The notes below the pieces were generated by a model. The model did not search any database. It saw only the letters and a list, made by a program, of their open reading frames with translations, and was not told the DNA's origin. DNA of 64,000 bases from Luzula sylvatica (lineage: Eukaryota; Streptophyta; Magnoliopsida; Poales; Juncaceae). The stretch lies in assembly GCA_946800325.1 (NCBI GenBank), contig OX326959.1, positions 35,268,908 to 35,332,907 on the forward strand, in the 5' to 3' direction. Position 1 is the first letter of the stretch, and each line of letters opens with the position of its first letter. Of this stretch, positions 26,252 to 38,526 are shown piece after piece. The position numbers were made by a program, and so were the translations under genes.

Positions 26252-26631
26252 CTAAATTTCAGATGTATCCCTACAAAATCCCATAATTTCATGTTAACTC
26301 CTGTAAAACGTGAAATATCATGAATACCCTTACAAACTACTAAAATTTCACATATGTCATTTTGTTAAATTACGGTTACCTATTCCTTAATATTACCACT
26401 AATTGGTGTTTTTTCGAGTTTTTCAACATACATATTATTTCATATTTATATAGGGAGTAAAATCGAAAAAACAAAAAATAGAGATAATCTTAAACGAATA
26501 GCCAATCAAAATCTAATAAAAAAGACTTCCATGAAATTTTAGTAGTTTTGTAAGAATATTCATGATATTTTATGTTTTACAGGAATATACGTAAAATTGT
26601 GGAAATTTGTAGGTGTACATATAAAATTTAG
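26252..26631. mobile_element. MITE with ~100-bp inverted arms
   Basis: The left arm (CTAAATTTCAGATGTATCCC ... ACTACTAAAATTTCA, 26,252-26,350) is the imperfect reverse complement of the right arm (26,530-26,631). The arms share TCCTGTAAAAC and ATATCATGAATA blocks. Target duplications are unclear. Long arms suggest a Mutator-like MITE or fold-back element. Confidence 0.75.
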
Positions 26632-27797
26632 TCTAATATTTAATAAATATGATATGGATTACTCTCATCGTATAGTATCTGATACGATATTTATATTCAA
26701 TGCAACGCAACGCGAGATTATCATAATATTCTCTGTATGTGTCAAATTTGAAATTCAAATACGTAGTCATATGTTTCGTACTCGAATATCATAATATTTA
26801 TTGATCACTGTATGTTTCTTGCATTTGAATTTTGAAGGGTTGAATTTCGTTACAGATCATACAAATTATGCTTGTTAATGTCTCAATCATGGAAATACAA
26901 AATATGATATAGTTATAAATCAATAATTATGTTTTAAATGTATATTAAAATTAATGGGTGGGTATTTTGAAGATTTTGATAAGAATTTGAGTTATCACTC
27001 CAATGAAAAAATTATTTAGTTCCAAAAATAACACCCCCTATACTTTATTATATTCATTCCACTATTTTTTTCAATATTTAGTTATTCGTCATAATCATTA
27101 GATTTTAATTTATTCAAGTCAATAAATTTGTTGCAATTTAATTATTTTGTGACGCATCCACAATATATTCGAATCATTGAATTTTTTAGATGCTCAATAT
27201 ATATTTTTCTACAGAAACTCATAATAATGAATTTTAGGTATATGGATCTCACGGAAACCTATATGTAAAAAAATATCTCACAAGATTTGTTATGATCAAA
27301 TTGAGCCGTTTTATTTAAAAGTTATATATTTTTGATAAAAACCAATCAATATTAAATTAATATATACTTAGTAGATATATACTTTACTTTGTATGCAATT
27401 TTTAAATAACACTGTTTTAAATATCATACAGATTTGTTTTAAAAATACAATTTGTGTTCGAGTATATTTTTGAACTCGAATGACACAATTTAAACATGGA
27501 ATTTAGCTCATGGCCATTATAGGAATGTATATTATGTTCAATCCACGAATTAAGTTAATGTGTTTCATTAGTTTTCGAAGAATTTAAACACGGAATATAG
27601 GACTCGTGTTTTAAAAATAGGTGTCCCAATTATTGCAGCATATAAATCATAATAATTGCCCTCGTTTTGAATGAATGAGAACCACAAAAATCACAAAGAT
27701 CTTACAAAAAATGGAATAATATCATGATCAAATACACGACAGAATGTACTTGTTCGTTCATAAAATTTGGAAACTATATTCCCCAATTATCATTCTT

Positions 27798-27824
27798 ACT
27801 AGGAAAATACCCGCGCTACGCTGC
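27798..27824 (-). mobile_element. Helitron-type 3' terminus
   Basis: On the minus strand a GC-rich hairpin-like stretch (CGCAGCGTAGCGCGGG) is followed by TATTTTC and CTAGT. The element would extend rightward, toward the helicase fragment. No 5' TC end is identified. Confidence 0.5.
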
Positions 27825-29090
27825 GATTATATTAATATTATTTTATTAAATTTCTATTGAATAAAAATCTAATTATAATTTATACAAAATTAAGAAGGGA
27901 TTTAATTTGGTACATAATATGTGTGTTTTCCTACTGTATTTTGATTTTTTTCCTATTGGATAAAACCAACATCAAATATGACGAGTATATAATTATTATC
28001 ATTAACTTTTCTATTACTTTTTCACATCTTATTTTTCCGAGCAGATGATTATTACAATATCCATTATTTTCATGTTATCTTAATAGTATATGTAATCTCA
28101 CATTAGTTCATAAAACTCTAAAAATAATAAAATACTCAAATATACTTTTAAGACAAGATCCACGCTTGGTAAATAACTAAATAATAAAAACAAATCATAT
28201 TTGTATAAATAATATTGAATTGAAACTTTTTTTATCTTACTTAATATAATAATATATTTCTAATTTTTTTGTATTAAATAAAAATCTAAGGAAAATTTAT
28301 TCGTATACTTACATTAAAAAGCCTTTTTTGAATAAATATTTTTAATATAAACATATTTATATTGTAGACGAGCATCATTAAAAAAATTGTTGTTACAATC
28401 ACAAAACAGAAATACAAATATTTAAATAATAGGACCATTTATAATTTATCAATCCCATATAAATAATGAATAAATTATAAATGGTCCTAATATTTTTGAA
28501 TAAATTATAAATGGTCCTAATATTTATAATTTATCAATCCCATATAATATTTTATTTTTGAATCACCAAAAAAAAAATAGATTTAAACTTTTAAATAAAT
28601 TATATAAAATTTAGTTACATTAACAATCTTACGAGCATTATCTATATGTACGAATCATTAGTCTATAATGGTTGAAATAAATTTTTTTCACCATAACGAT
28701 ATGGCCAAGGCTACTATTTTGGATGTTTTATTTTCTAAAATTATTAATGCCAAATTTAAGGCATCCCAAATTACTCCTATGCTCATCTTGGTACAATGTT
28801 TTCACCAATCCCACCACCTACAAAATATAAAACCCAAATCATATTAAATCAAAACAAATTCAACTGGCGAAAATATAAAAAAATATTTATTTTACCAAAA
28901 TAGAGGATCTAGCTCTTGTAATTCCCACATTCATTCTTCTAAAATCAGCAACGAATCCATTCCTAATCCTTCATTTGCTCTCGCACACGAAAATATTACC
29001 AAATCCTTCTCTCTCCCTTATATCCAATATACCAACAAATTAATTATGTTACTAAAAAAACATTCTTATATCAATAATAAAAATAATAAT
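27825..29090. other. AT-rich DNA, possible Helitron body
   Basis: TTATAAATGGTCCTAATATT occurs twice near 28,470-28,520, with reverse-complement partners near 28,430 and 28,520-28,550. There is no gene until the helicase fragment at 29,091. Confidence 0.45.
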
Positions 29091-31130
29091 CCCTGAAAGC
29101 CATCGACAATATTAATATCGATAACTTGGGTGAAATTCTCTCTCCAAAAGTCCCTTTAAAGTTGTCCTTCAATAATTTTACCTGATAACTGTACGGCGAA
29201 ATGATCGCAACGGAATTGCTCGATTTCAATTCGGAAAATCTCATCTCGATTTGGTGGTACAAATCGGCAATGAACTCGATTTCGGGTTTGTTTGCCCACG
29301 ACCCGCTTCCGGAAGGTTGACTTTCTTGACCGTCGGTTATGTCGAAGAAACCAAACGAACCGAAGCATCAAAAACCGTGCCAGCGTATTTTGCGGTTTAC
29401 CGACTCCCCCTCTTGGAAATTCCCGTTGTAGAATTCTTTCGAAGGGAACATGCTTACCTGAAGAGGTAAGAAAAAGAAAAAAAAAGTGGGTAAATTTGCA
29501 ATTCGGTGCTTGGAGTTTTTGGAATTTGTAAAAGTGACCAACCTCTGGATTCATGTGGTATTGAATGTTGAGCATTTGGACGGGAAATCCCGATTCTTGA
29601 AATCTCTTGAACAAACTCGTTCCGTACCAACGATATTAAAATCTTAAAAATTAGAAAATAATGATTTAATAGTAGGATTGAGATAAATATAGAATATAGG
29701 GTCATTAATGAAAGATTGTATTATTTTACGCTATTTTTTTGGCAGTTGGAGATATTACTGTTGCGGGCAATTGAACAAGATCACCAACCTTGAAAATATT
29801 CACAATATTAATTAAATTAACAAAAAAATGAATTAATAAAGTGGAATATTTAAAACCAATTTTTTAATTTCTCCATAAATAAATTGACATACCAGAAGTA
29901 CTTGTCTGCATCCATGAGCCAAAGGAACCATTATTGCCGGTTCAACCTAGAAAAACAAAAAATAATCGTAATTAAAACAATTAAAAAATAAGTTATATTT
30001 TTAACTATTATTCTAATGAAAATAAAATGTAATTAAAATGAAAATGAAAATTACAGCTTGTGCAGCTTCGTCAATAATGACAACATCAAATTTACAGCTC
30101 ATTCTACCAAACGCTGTTGAGCCACTAAATCTCAGCGTCGAAAACACCTGTAAATAATTTTAAAAAAATTATTTTCGAGAGTTTATATGCAAATTGTAAG
30201 AAATACAAGGTTGGTTATGCAACGTAGATATACAATGGCAGCTTCATCGAGAATTGAGGCTCTCATCATTCTATCTTGATCAGATCCATGTCTTGCTCTC
30301 GATGACCTGTCCACTGTGGCTAATTTCTGTCCCACCTGCATATTATAGTTTAAATTTAATAAAATATCACAAATTTGCAAAAAGAAACGTGTATTATGTA
30401 CAAATTACAAAAAAGTCCCTCCAGTCATAAGAAATTCTAAGAAACTAAATGTATGGGGGATTTCTTTGAAGTTCTAAAGAATGAAGGAGTGCAAATTAGG
30501 TAGAATGTAAGAGAGAGAAAGAGAGGAGAGAGAGAATGTACAAGGTAACCATGGAGATGACTTGCACAGAGTGATGAGCCTTGAGACCAACCCTCACTAT
30601 CGTGAATTCCTAAATTTCCCCAAATTATCCAAATTTTACAATTTAAAAAAAAAAAACTTCGTCAATTCGATGCTTCGAAATTAAAAAAACCTGTGTGAAG
30701 AACACGCAATACAATTTCATCGAGGGCGGAATTCTATGGAGCACAAACCAAAACATGTGCTCTGTAATTTCTATTCAAACTTACTATCTCTGGTTTCTAC
30801 AAAAACGAAAACAAAATAATAATAATTTTTTATGAACAAATAATAATTAAACTAATTAAATTAAAGTTCACTCAGACGTACCAATTCATTTCCAGTGGAA
30901 TAAAATCCATCGTCACCGTCGATAGGAAAGATTAAATCTCTTGGATCTGTGCCAAGTAACCAAGTCGAGGCTTTAATCCAATCATTGCATTTGATAATAC
31001 ATTATAGATGCAAATTGTTATTATTTTAAGGGTATACATGCAAAATTACGTTTACATTAATCATTATTACATACCTGTCTTGTATTTCCAATCATCTACT
31101 ATTTTTCCTCTCAGAAATCCATCCTCTATA
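29091..31130 (-). pseudogene. Disrupted fragment of a MAA3/SEN1-like RNA-DNA helicase gene
   Basis: Exon-like blocks in gene order (minus strand): ~31130-31075 (DGFLRGKIVDDWKYKT), ~30990-30882 (WLLGTDPRDLIFPIDGDDGF), 30761-30691 (NSALDEIVLRVLHT), 30609-30550 (IVRVGLKAHHSVQ), 30335-30234, 30147-30055 (CKFDVVIIDEAAQA, the Walker B box), 29946-29893 (VEPAIMVPLAHGCRQVLL), 29788-29730 (VGDLVQLPATVISPTAKK), ~29632-29543 (LNIQYHMNPE), 29457-29091 (AIISPYSYQVKLL, DINIVDGFQ). Most keep GT-AG borders. Lesions: TAG at 30734-30736, TGA at 29368-29370 where the family has CFGPF after Arg, a frameshift before VIDINIVDGFQG, and no Walker A (GPPGTGKT) exon. Homology ends at GFQG, so motif VI is absent. It cannot make a working helicase. 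Confidence 0.88.
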
Positions 31131-32536
31131 CAATAAATCCAACGAAATAAAATTACATGTTTATAACCATCTTTCTTTTTTTAATAGGGTGAGAAAATTC
31201 AATTTTTTTTTCGAATTTATTATGATTAATACAAAAAGTTATATTGAAAATTTGAACAAACCTAATATTATTTGAATTTGAGTCTTGTTTGAGAGTTTGA
31301 ATTAAGGGTTTATTCTGTTTGACTGCAATTCCTGATGCGAATGTGTCGTTAATGTTCTAATACTTTTTTGTAAATCATCATTTAATTCCTGAAAGAAAAA
31401 TAAAACAATAATTAAAAAAAAATCAAATTATAATTAAATGATCAAGTCAATTTCATAACTTTTTCTAAATGTACTGATTAATTACACAAAATTTCCCAAA
31501 ATATCCTGTGAAATTATCACTTCTGAAAATCGTATTTCTTAAAAAATAAGAATCGAACCAGAGTAATGAAGAGCTCTTCTGGCACTATTAGTTCGAAATC
31601 CAATAATTTCATCTTCGTCATCAATTTTGTCATCTTCTTCTTCGCAAAAGCTTTAGAGTAAAAAATGGTGGAAATTTTAATGGAGCATCAAAGAACTTAA
31701 AGAATCAGAATTGGAGAAACGGGGATTGGATCCTACGCCGATATGTGGATAGATGACGGCCCCAAAATTTCAACGACTTTTGGCGCTGATAATAATGAAA
31801 AACCGATTTGGGACGAGAAATTGTCGATAAATCCTTGTTATTCGCGAAATTGCATCTCATTCGTGAGGGTTTGGAGGAGGTAGAAATTGGGGGAGGTGTC
31901 GTTTGGCGAGATAGAGGAGGAGACACTGATTGGAAGTAATGTAGTGTTGGGAGAAAGTTCCTTACGAGAGAAGTTTGCAAGAGAAGGTGTCTTGTAGCGT
32001 AGAGTTGTGGATATTAGAGAGATGAAGGTGGCGCTGATTGGTAGCACCGATATATTGATTGCCTGCAAAAAAATTAAGTAAAAATTATGACGTGGCACAC
32101 TGCTGTACGAGAAATTAGGTTGTAAAATATTATAGTAGGATTAATTAGATTGATTTATTAAATGCAGGGTAAATTAGGAAATATATATATAGGTTAACCC
32201 ATTGTGGGGAAAATAAGGAAATATAAATGTTTAAATTGATGAAATAAATTTGTATTTTTTTTGTACACGAGAAATTCAGCTTGGAGAAGGTTTTAAGAAA
32301 CAATTTGGAGTTGAAACTAGTTGAAACTAAATTTTTAAAACCTTTCTGTAGTTGAAACTAAATTTTGGCTTAAATTAACATTTTAATGATGATGTCTGCA
32401 TATTCATAATATTTGTTTCTGCATATTCATTAATATTTGTTTTATGTCTGCATATTCATTAATATTTTGAAACTAAATTATGTCTGCATATTCATAATAT
32501 TTAGGCTTAAATTAACGATGATGAATATTTTTCGAA
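31131..32536. other. Unassigned exon-like pieces and repeats
   Basis: Minus-strand blocks near 31,388-31,310 (ELNDDLQKSIRTLTTHSHQE) and 31,650-31,560 (EEEDDKIDDEDEIIGFRT, or another frame) have splice-like borders but match nothing I recognise. Overlapping frames at 31,705-32,098 are unassigned. GTCTGCATATTCATTAATAT is repeated near 32,393-32,500. Confidence 0.35.
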
Positions 32537-33455
32537 AGGGGGTGGACCCCCCCCCCTTTCGGGCCGGACCCCCCCCCCCCCCCGAGGGCCCGGCCCCCTT
32601 TCGGGCCGCAACCCCCCCCCCTTCGGGCCGGACCCCCCCCCGGACCCGCCCCGGGCCCGGCCCCCTTTCGGGCCGGACCCCCCCTCCGAGGGCCCGGCCC
32701 CCTTTCGGGCCGGACCCCCCCCCCCGAGGGCCCGGCCCCCTTTCGGGCCGGACCCCCCCCCCGAGGGCCCGGCCCCCTTTCGGGCCGGACCCCCCCCCCC
32801 CGAGGGCCTGGCCCCCTTTCGGGCCGGACCCCCCCCCCTTTCGGGCCCGGCCCCCTTTCGGGCCGGACCCCCCCGCCCCCGAGGGCCCGGCCCCCTTTCG
32901 GCCCGGCCCCCCCTGAGGGCCCGGCCCCCGGCCCGGCCCCCTTTCGGGCCGGACCCCCCCCGAGGGCCCGGCCCCCTTTCGGGCCGGACCCCCCCCCCCC
33001 GAGGGCCCGGCCCCCTTTCGGGCCGGACCCCCCCCCCCCCGAGGGCCCGGCCCCCTTTCGGGCCGGACCCCCCCCCCCCGAGGGCCCGGCCCCCTTTCGG
33101 GCCGGACCCCCCCCCCCGAGGGCCCGGCCCCCTTTCGGGCCGGACCCCCCCCCGAGGGCCCGGTCCCCTTTCGGGCCGGACCCCCCCCCCCCCCCGAGGC
33201 CCGGTCCCCTTTCGGGCCGGACCCCCCTCCCCCGAGGGCCCGGTCCCCTTTTTGGGCCGGACCCCCCCTCCCCCGAGGGCCCGGCCCCTTTTTGGGCCGG
33301 ACCCCCCCCCCACCCCCGAGGGCCCGAGCCCCTTTCGGGCCGGACCCCACCCCCTCCCGAGGGCCCGGTCCCCTTTCGGGCCGGACTCCCGGCGGGCCCG
33401 GTCCCTTTTCGGGCCCGTTCCTACCGCGGGCCCGGCTCCCTTTCGGGCCGGAACC
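32537..33455. repeat. Extreme GC-rich minisatellite, ~25 copies of a ~38-bp unit
   Basis: The core unit reads GAGGGCCCGGCCCC then CTTTCGGGCCGGA, followed by a variable C-run of about 7-15. Length variation comes mostly from the C-run. It sits in DNA that is otherwise strongly AT-rich. Long Pro/Arg or Gly-rich frames on both strands (e.g. 32,478-33,505) are artefacts of the repeat. The G-rich strand could form G-quadruplexes. Confidence 0.95.
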
Positions 33456-33461
33456 CTCTCC

Positions 33462-33463
33462 CT

Positions 33464-33499
<36 letters not shown>

Positions 33500-33510
33500 A
33501 TACATACATG

Positions 33511-33542
<32 letters not shown>
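33462..33542. repeat. (CA)n microsatellites
   Basis: Two CA tracts directly follow the minisatellite, separated by TTATACATACATGTT. Confidence 0.95.
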
Positions 33543-33544
<2 letters not shown>

Positions 33545-34445
33545 TTACATGTTACACATTCACACTTCACACACATTTCATCATAAACAAGCAACTGGTA
33601 AATATCCATCTCTGAGTGCTCCTCTCGTCCATATGTGCTGCTAAATATTTGATGATTGAGTGCTCTGATTCCTTGCCACTGATAACACCTAATCAACAAA
33701 AGAAATAAAAAAATTAGCACATCTAGGGAATTTAATCAAACTTGCTAAGTGAATTAACTACTTGTAAACATACAAATATATAGAAATGTTTGATCCAATA
33801 TATTCAGAGAATTCAATCAAGCTTCCTAAACTTGCAAGTTTTACAAAAACTGCAAGTTATATCCCCAAAAAAAATGAAAAAAGTGTTGATCGAATATATT
33901 CAGAAATGTTGTAGTTTCTTATGGGCCTTAGGAATGAACAAGAGTAAGTATAACACAGAATGAAGGTTTTGAAAAAAAAAATTATATAGTTCAAAGAATG
34001 CAGGTTTGGAATTTTCTTAATTGTTCAAAAAAAAAATAGAAAAAAATGCACAAAACCCAAATGATAAAAAAGCATTACAACAGAGGGCAAGTTTGGAATT
34101 TTCTTCATCGTTTCAAAAAAGAAAAGAAAAGAATGCACAAGCATAAAAGCAACGAAGACAAGAAGGGAAGAAGAACACGAGAAAACACGAAGGATGAGAA
34201 ATTACGGAGAGGGAACTTACGGAGAGAGAAATTACAAAGAGGTAACTCCATTGCTTCATTGTCTCTGGTCTCTGGTCAGCTCGTCATCATCATTGAATCC
34301 ATCGAGGGATAACTCCATTATCGAAGCCCAATGAGAAGAAATTACAGAAGGATAACTCCATTGCTTTTCTTACGGAGAGGAAGAAGAACTTTCTTTCATT
34401 AGATCTCTCTCTCGCTCTTGATTGAATCAATCTCGTTCTTGTCAA

Positions 34446-34485
<40 letters not shown>

Positions 34486-34797
34486 TAGATCTGAAAAATG
34501 GAATTAGCGAAAGAGAATGAAAGGGGTTGCTTATATAAAGAGGAGCGGATATATCGTACTCATGCGTCTAACGGTCGGAAAGGTCGAGAATATTCGGATC
34601 CAGCTGTCCCGATGCCAACGTTCGAATTCCGAAATCTGGATTTGACCGTTGCAGAACATTTCGGATCTCGCATCACACTACCAATAGCAAATTAGCAATA
34701 GAATCCATTATAAAGGGGGCCGATCTCTCCGGATAGTTCTGTCTTTTGCTCAGAGGTAAACAATTTTGAGCTAACAACAAACTACCAATAGCAAATT
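33543..34797. other. Unassigned sequence upstream of the AIM1 fragment
   Basis: Repeated GAAATTACRGARRG and GATAACTCCATTGCTT blocks occur at 34,195-34,370, and a (CT)n tract at 34,451-34,481 precedes an unrecognised 65-codon frame (34,498-34,695). This could be a promoter/5'-leader region of some captured gene; I cannot name it. Confidence 0.35.
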
Positions 34798-35115
34798 AGC
34801 AATTAATTCTTAGAGAATTCAAAATTACCATTACATTACATTAACACAATTGCTCATAAGGTCTCTCTATGCAATTAATTCTTAGAGAATTCAAAATTAC
34901 CATTACATTAACACAATTTTGCTCATAAGGTCGATCGAATATATTCAGAAATGCTTAATTTTCGCATGATTTAGGTACAATCATAATGTCTCTCTATGCA
35001 ATTAATGCTGAGCGAATTCAAAATTTGCATTACATTAACACAATTTTGCTCATAAGGTCGATCGAATATATTCAGAAATGCTTAATTTTCGCATGATTCA
35101 GGTACAATCATAAGG
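34798..35115. repeat. Tandem repeat, ~125-bp unit, about 2.6 copies
   Basis: GCAATTAAT ... AATTCAAAATT ... ACACAATTTTGCTCATAAGG ... GATCGAATATATTCAGAAAT recurs from 34,798, 34,871 and 34,998. The first copy lacks the inner segment. Confidence 0.85.
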
Positions 35116-35471
35116 TATACTTCTTCAATTTGTTAACACAATTTTGCCTTTTTATATAAAACTAAATATTAGTAAGTTTATCTGTCATGAGATCGAGCTT
35201 TACGATTCTTTCTGATTTCTTGATGAATAGAAGGGGATATATATTTTTTTTGCAATTTAGGCATAACATAGGGTTGTTTTTGCAAATTTACCATAACTAA
35301 ATTGTGTAATATTACTGTTAAAATGACATTATTCGAGGAATTGCTACTCACTCTCCAACACATCAAAAGGGTTTGTTCATGTATTTTGCAAATTTACCAT
35401 AATTTAATCCTTATTATTGTGTTCATTTTTATATTGATTATATTATTTTATAAAATTTGTTGAATGAACAG

Positions 35472-35876
35472 GTACTGAAAGTAACTGATTTAGGGCTGAA
35501 ACCGAGACAAACTAAGAAGATTGCCGTGATTGGAGGAGGCTTTTCAGTAAGGTCCAAAAAATAAATAATGGGAGGTTTTTCAAATTTATTTTTATTTTAA
35601 ATTTTTAATATTATTTTTTGAAGATTTGGAGTGGCTTTGGCATATTTGCAAATGCGTTTAAAGGACGGAATTTTGACTCCCCCTTCAACGGAATTATTGT
35701 TCAGAATGGCCGTTAAGGTATTATTTTTACATTTTTTTTGTTTTTACCAAATTAATTAAAATTTAATTATGGACTTGTATGCAAAAGTAATGGTCAAGGA
35801 TATTATTTATTCGAAAAATTTAGCAAGCTAAAACCAGATCCATCAATTCAATCAAGTATCGAAGAATCTCGAAAAG
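35472..35876 (+). pseudogene. Exon fragments of an AIM1-type fatty acid beta-oxidation multifunctional protein
   Basis: Three splice-bordered blocks. 35472-35546 encodes VTDLGLKPRQTKKIAVIGGG, the linker into the NAD-binding site of 3-hydroxyacyl-CoA dehydrogenase. 35624-35717 encodes GIFANAFKGRNFDSP...QNGR. 35788-35876 encodes NGQGYYLFEK then KPDPS...IEESRK. The last two match neighbouring C-terminal positions of AIM1/MFP proteins (YIYEKGSKPKPDPS, SPMTELLLKSGRNG). Everything between the first and second blocks (most of the dehydrogenase) is missing, and a TAA follows QNGR. This is a collapsed, non-functional mosaic of one gene's exons. Confidence 0.82.
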
Positions 35877-36137
35877 GTTTTCTTGGACTTCAATCTGGAA
35901 AGGTTCTCTTGGACTAAATTTTTGCTTAAATAACCCTAAATTTTGTGTTATTTGTTTATATGTCTTGTTAAATACTGAAATTTCAAAAACGTACCGGCCT
36001 TCGCATGCAAACGTAATCTTTGATTTCAAATACGGTATTCGAGCCGTACAGGTACCATCGTACCAGTCAATACTAACTTGATATCATCATCATAAACACA
36101 TAATTAAATTATTTAATTCATTCATCTATTTAATTAG

Positions 36138-36681
36138 GGGGCATGGAGATCATCGGCGAGAGAAACAATCGGTGGAGTCGCTGCTGGAGCCGTTGCAAAG
36201 AAAATCCTCAAACATCACGGCACTAAGGTGAGGGGCCTTTTTACAATTTTTAGATAATACAGGGGCCTTTTTGTAAATTTGCTGAAAAAATAATTTTATT
36301 ATTAATTTATTAATGATAGAAGCAATATACTATATAAGAGTGAGAGAATTGTACGTATGTATAAGTATAAATTTAATGGGGGTTGCTAGAATCACCGAAT
36401 TCATCCACATAATTACCCCCGAAATAATATTTTATATACAAAAAAATAATAAATACGGGTGGGACCCACTTTGCAAATCATGTACAAATTTTAGTATCGG
36501 GCTTCATTCGGTGAAATAGTTATGTAGGTGAAGCATTTTTGTAAATTTAATTACTTCATTTTTCTACTTTTTGTTACAATTTAATTACAAAAGAGGAGTA
36601 TTAATTAATTATTAATGCAGAAAAAAAAGGAACACATTGTAACAAGAGAGAAGGAAGAAACTGATCGTGTTGTTCCTCGAG
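36138..36681 (+). pseudogene. Exon fragments of chorismate synthase
   Basis: 36138-36227 encodes WRSSARETIGGVAAGAVAKK ILK in one block with AG/GT borders, matching the chorismate synthase signature RSSARETIGRVAAGAVAKK. 36621-36681 encodes KKEHIVTREKEETD then VVPRG, matching the C-terminal region (RKQxTVTRDKxE ... CVVPRA) with an apparent short internal deletion. Chorismate synthase makes chorismate in the plastid shikimate pathway; these pieces cannot. They follow the AIM1 pieces on the same strand by about 260 bp, with splice-like borders, as though strung into one artificial gene. Confidence 0.78.
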
Positions 36682-37246
36682 GTATAAAACAAATGAAATT
36701 TTGTAAAATGACCCTGGATTATTGATAATTTACAAAAAAGCCCTTGAAATAGTATAAAAAGACACTGGCGAATCGATTAATGGCGCGAAAAGGACAAAAT
36801 GGGCTTCTTCCATTTTCGTCTAATTTTCAAGAGCCTCTTCCAATTAATTAATCGACCATTTATTTTTGCCTTCTTTTTTTGTAATTTATGTTTTTTTCTT
36901 AATATTTTCTAAATGTGATGGTCATGTATAAGGATTTAAGTTTCTAAATAATCTAGGATTAAAGTAGCATAATAAATAATAAATTATACTTGATATTTAT
37001 AATTATATTCGATATATTGTAATAGTCATGCTTGATTAGCAATATATACGATATTTCCAATCATACTTGAAACATATATAAGGCAAGTTATTATTGCCCT
37101 TGTATGTGTATTGTATCCCTTTTTTAGTATCGAATATTAATGGTATGAATAAGTGATATGAAATGTTATTTGACCAATTCGCCATATTTCTCTTTCCAAA
37201 AGATCTATTTCGTGAATGCCAAAACTTACTCTCCAGTCTCCACTAA
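36682..37246. other. AT-rich DNA, no gene seen
   Basis: No exon-like block is visible between the chorismate synthase fragment and the PIF-like element. Confidence 0.5.
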
Positions 37247-38526
37247 GGGCATGTTTGGACGACCGTGTTAGAAATTACCTAAGTAAATTAACTTTCCGCA
37301 AGTCGACTTTCCGGAAATACACTTCAAATTTAAATGTTTGGATTCACGAAAGTGAAACTACTGGATTTATAGTTTTTATGTTTGGGTTGATGTAATTGAA
37401 TTATGAATTTCAAGATTTATATCTACTAAAATTTGCAAATAAATTTGGGCAAAATTATATAAGAAAACACAATATGTTTCAGATTTACTACAATAGACCC
37501 AAAAATTTGAAATTTTGAGATATGACTCTCAGAGATGTAGAAATTAGTTTTTTCCTTGATATATTAATCCATATTGCATCCATATATATACCCATATTGC
37601 ATCCATGTATATGTATATCTAAAATCTATATTATTTGAAAAAAAAACATCAAAATAAAAATCTTAATTTTTTTTATCAGATCTTAATAAATTAAAATTAT
37701 AAGTATTTTATATCGAGAATAATCATATTTTTCAAAGAAAATAATTTTGACATAAAAATTATTATGTTCAAGTATAAGTATGGATCATATTTTCATTTGA
37801 TAACTAAAAAATTAATCAAACACAATAATTTAAATGAAATATATAAATATTAATTTTGTATACATCATGTTTTAATAATCTGAAATACTAGTAATGTTTT
37901 AAAATAATTTATAATATTTCTCAATATTTATAATTTTTGCAAATATTAATTATATTTTAAAATATTTCCGTGTTTCTTTGAATTGGTAATGAGTCTAGCG
38001 TTACAGTTCATTACTAATTATTAGAAAACGCAAATATTTAAAATATAATTCATATTTATAAATATTAAGAAAATGACAAAATAATTAGAAATATTTTTAA
38101 ATAATATTTAAAATAATTTTAGTTATTTTTTAGATTATGGTGATTAATTATATTCTTATATTAACACAATGAAAATATAATTTATACTTATATTTAAATA
38201 TAATAATTTCTTGACGTAGATTTGTGTTTATTTATTTATTTAGATTATTGTGGGCAGTGTTTATTTATTTATTCAGATTATGGTGCTTGATTAATTTTTT
38301 AAATTAACATAATGAAAATATAATCCCTATTTAAGGAGAGGTTATGATGTGATGTATCTCCACTTCATGTAAATTTGAGGGGAGGTTGAGTTGCAGGAAA
38401 AGAGAGAGACAATGTAAATCGACTTGCAGTAGTTTGGCAAATTATATCAAACCAAACAACAAAAAATAAATTAATGCAGTAGTTCGACTTACAATCTGAC
38501 TGAGTTACTGCAAAACAAACATGCCC
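37247..38526. mobile_element. PIF/Harbinger-like MITE, 1.28 kb
   Basis: TAA lies outside both ends (37244-37246 and 38527-38529). The inverted ends share GGGCATGTTTG. Near each end AAGTCGACTT/AATCGACTTGCAGTAG-like motifs recur. The inside is AT-rich without a transposase. Confidence 0.75.

Noticed and set aside
32437..33505. Long Pro/Arg-rich and Gly-rich open frames (up to 339 codons) on both strands
   Set aside because: They run through the GC minisatellite in several frames at once. The length comes from the lack of stop codons in GC repeats, not from coding selection.
33421..33720. Cys/Val-rich frame across the CA repeats
   Set aside because: Translation of (TG)n/(CA)n; no homology or start context.
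35624..35717. Alternative reading FGVALAYLQMRLKDGILTPP as a separate gene fragment
   Set aside because: The overlapping frame GIFANAFKGRNFDSP...QNGR aligns without gaps to AIM1 proteins and is followed by the next AIM1 block, so that frame is preferred.
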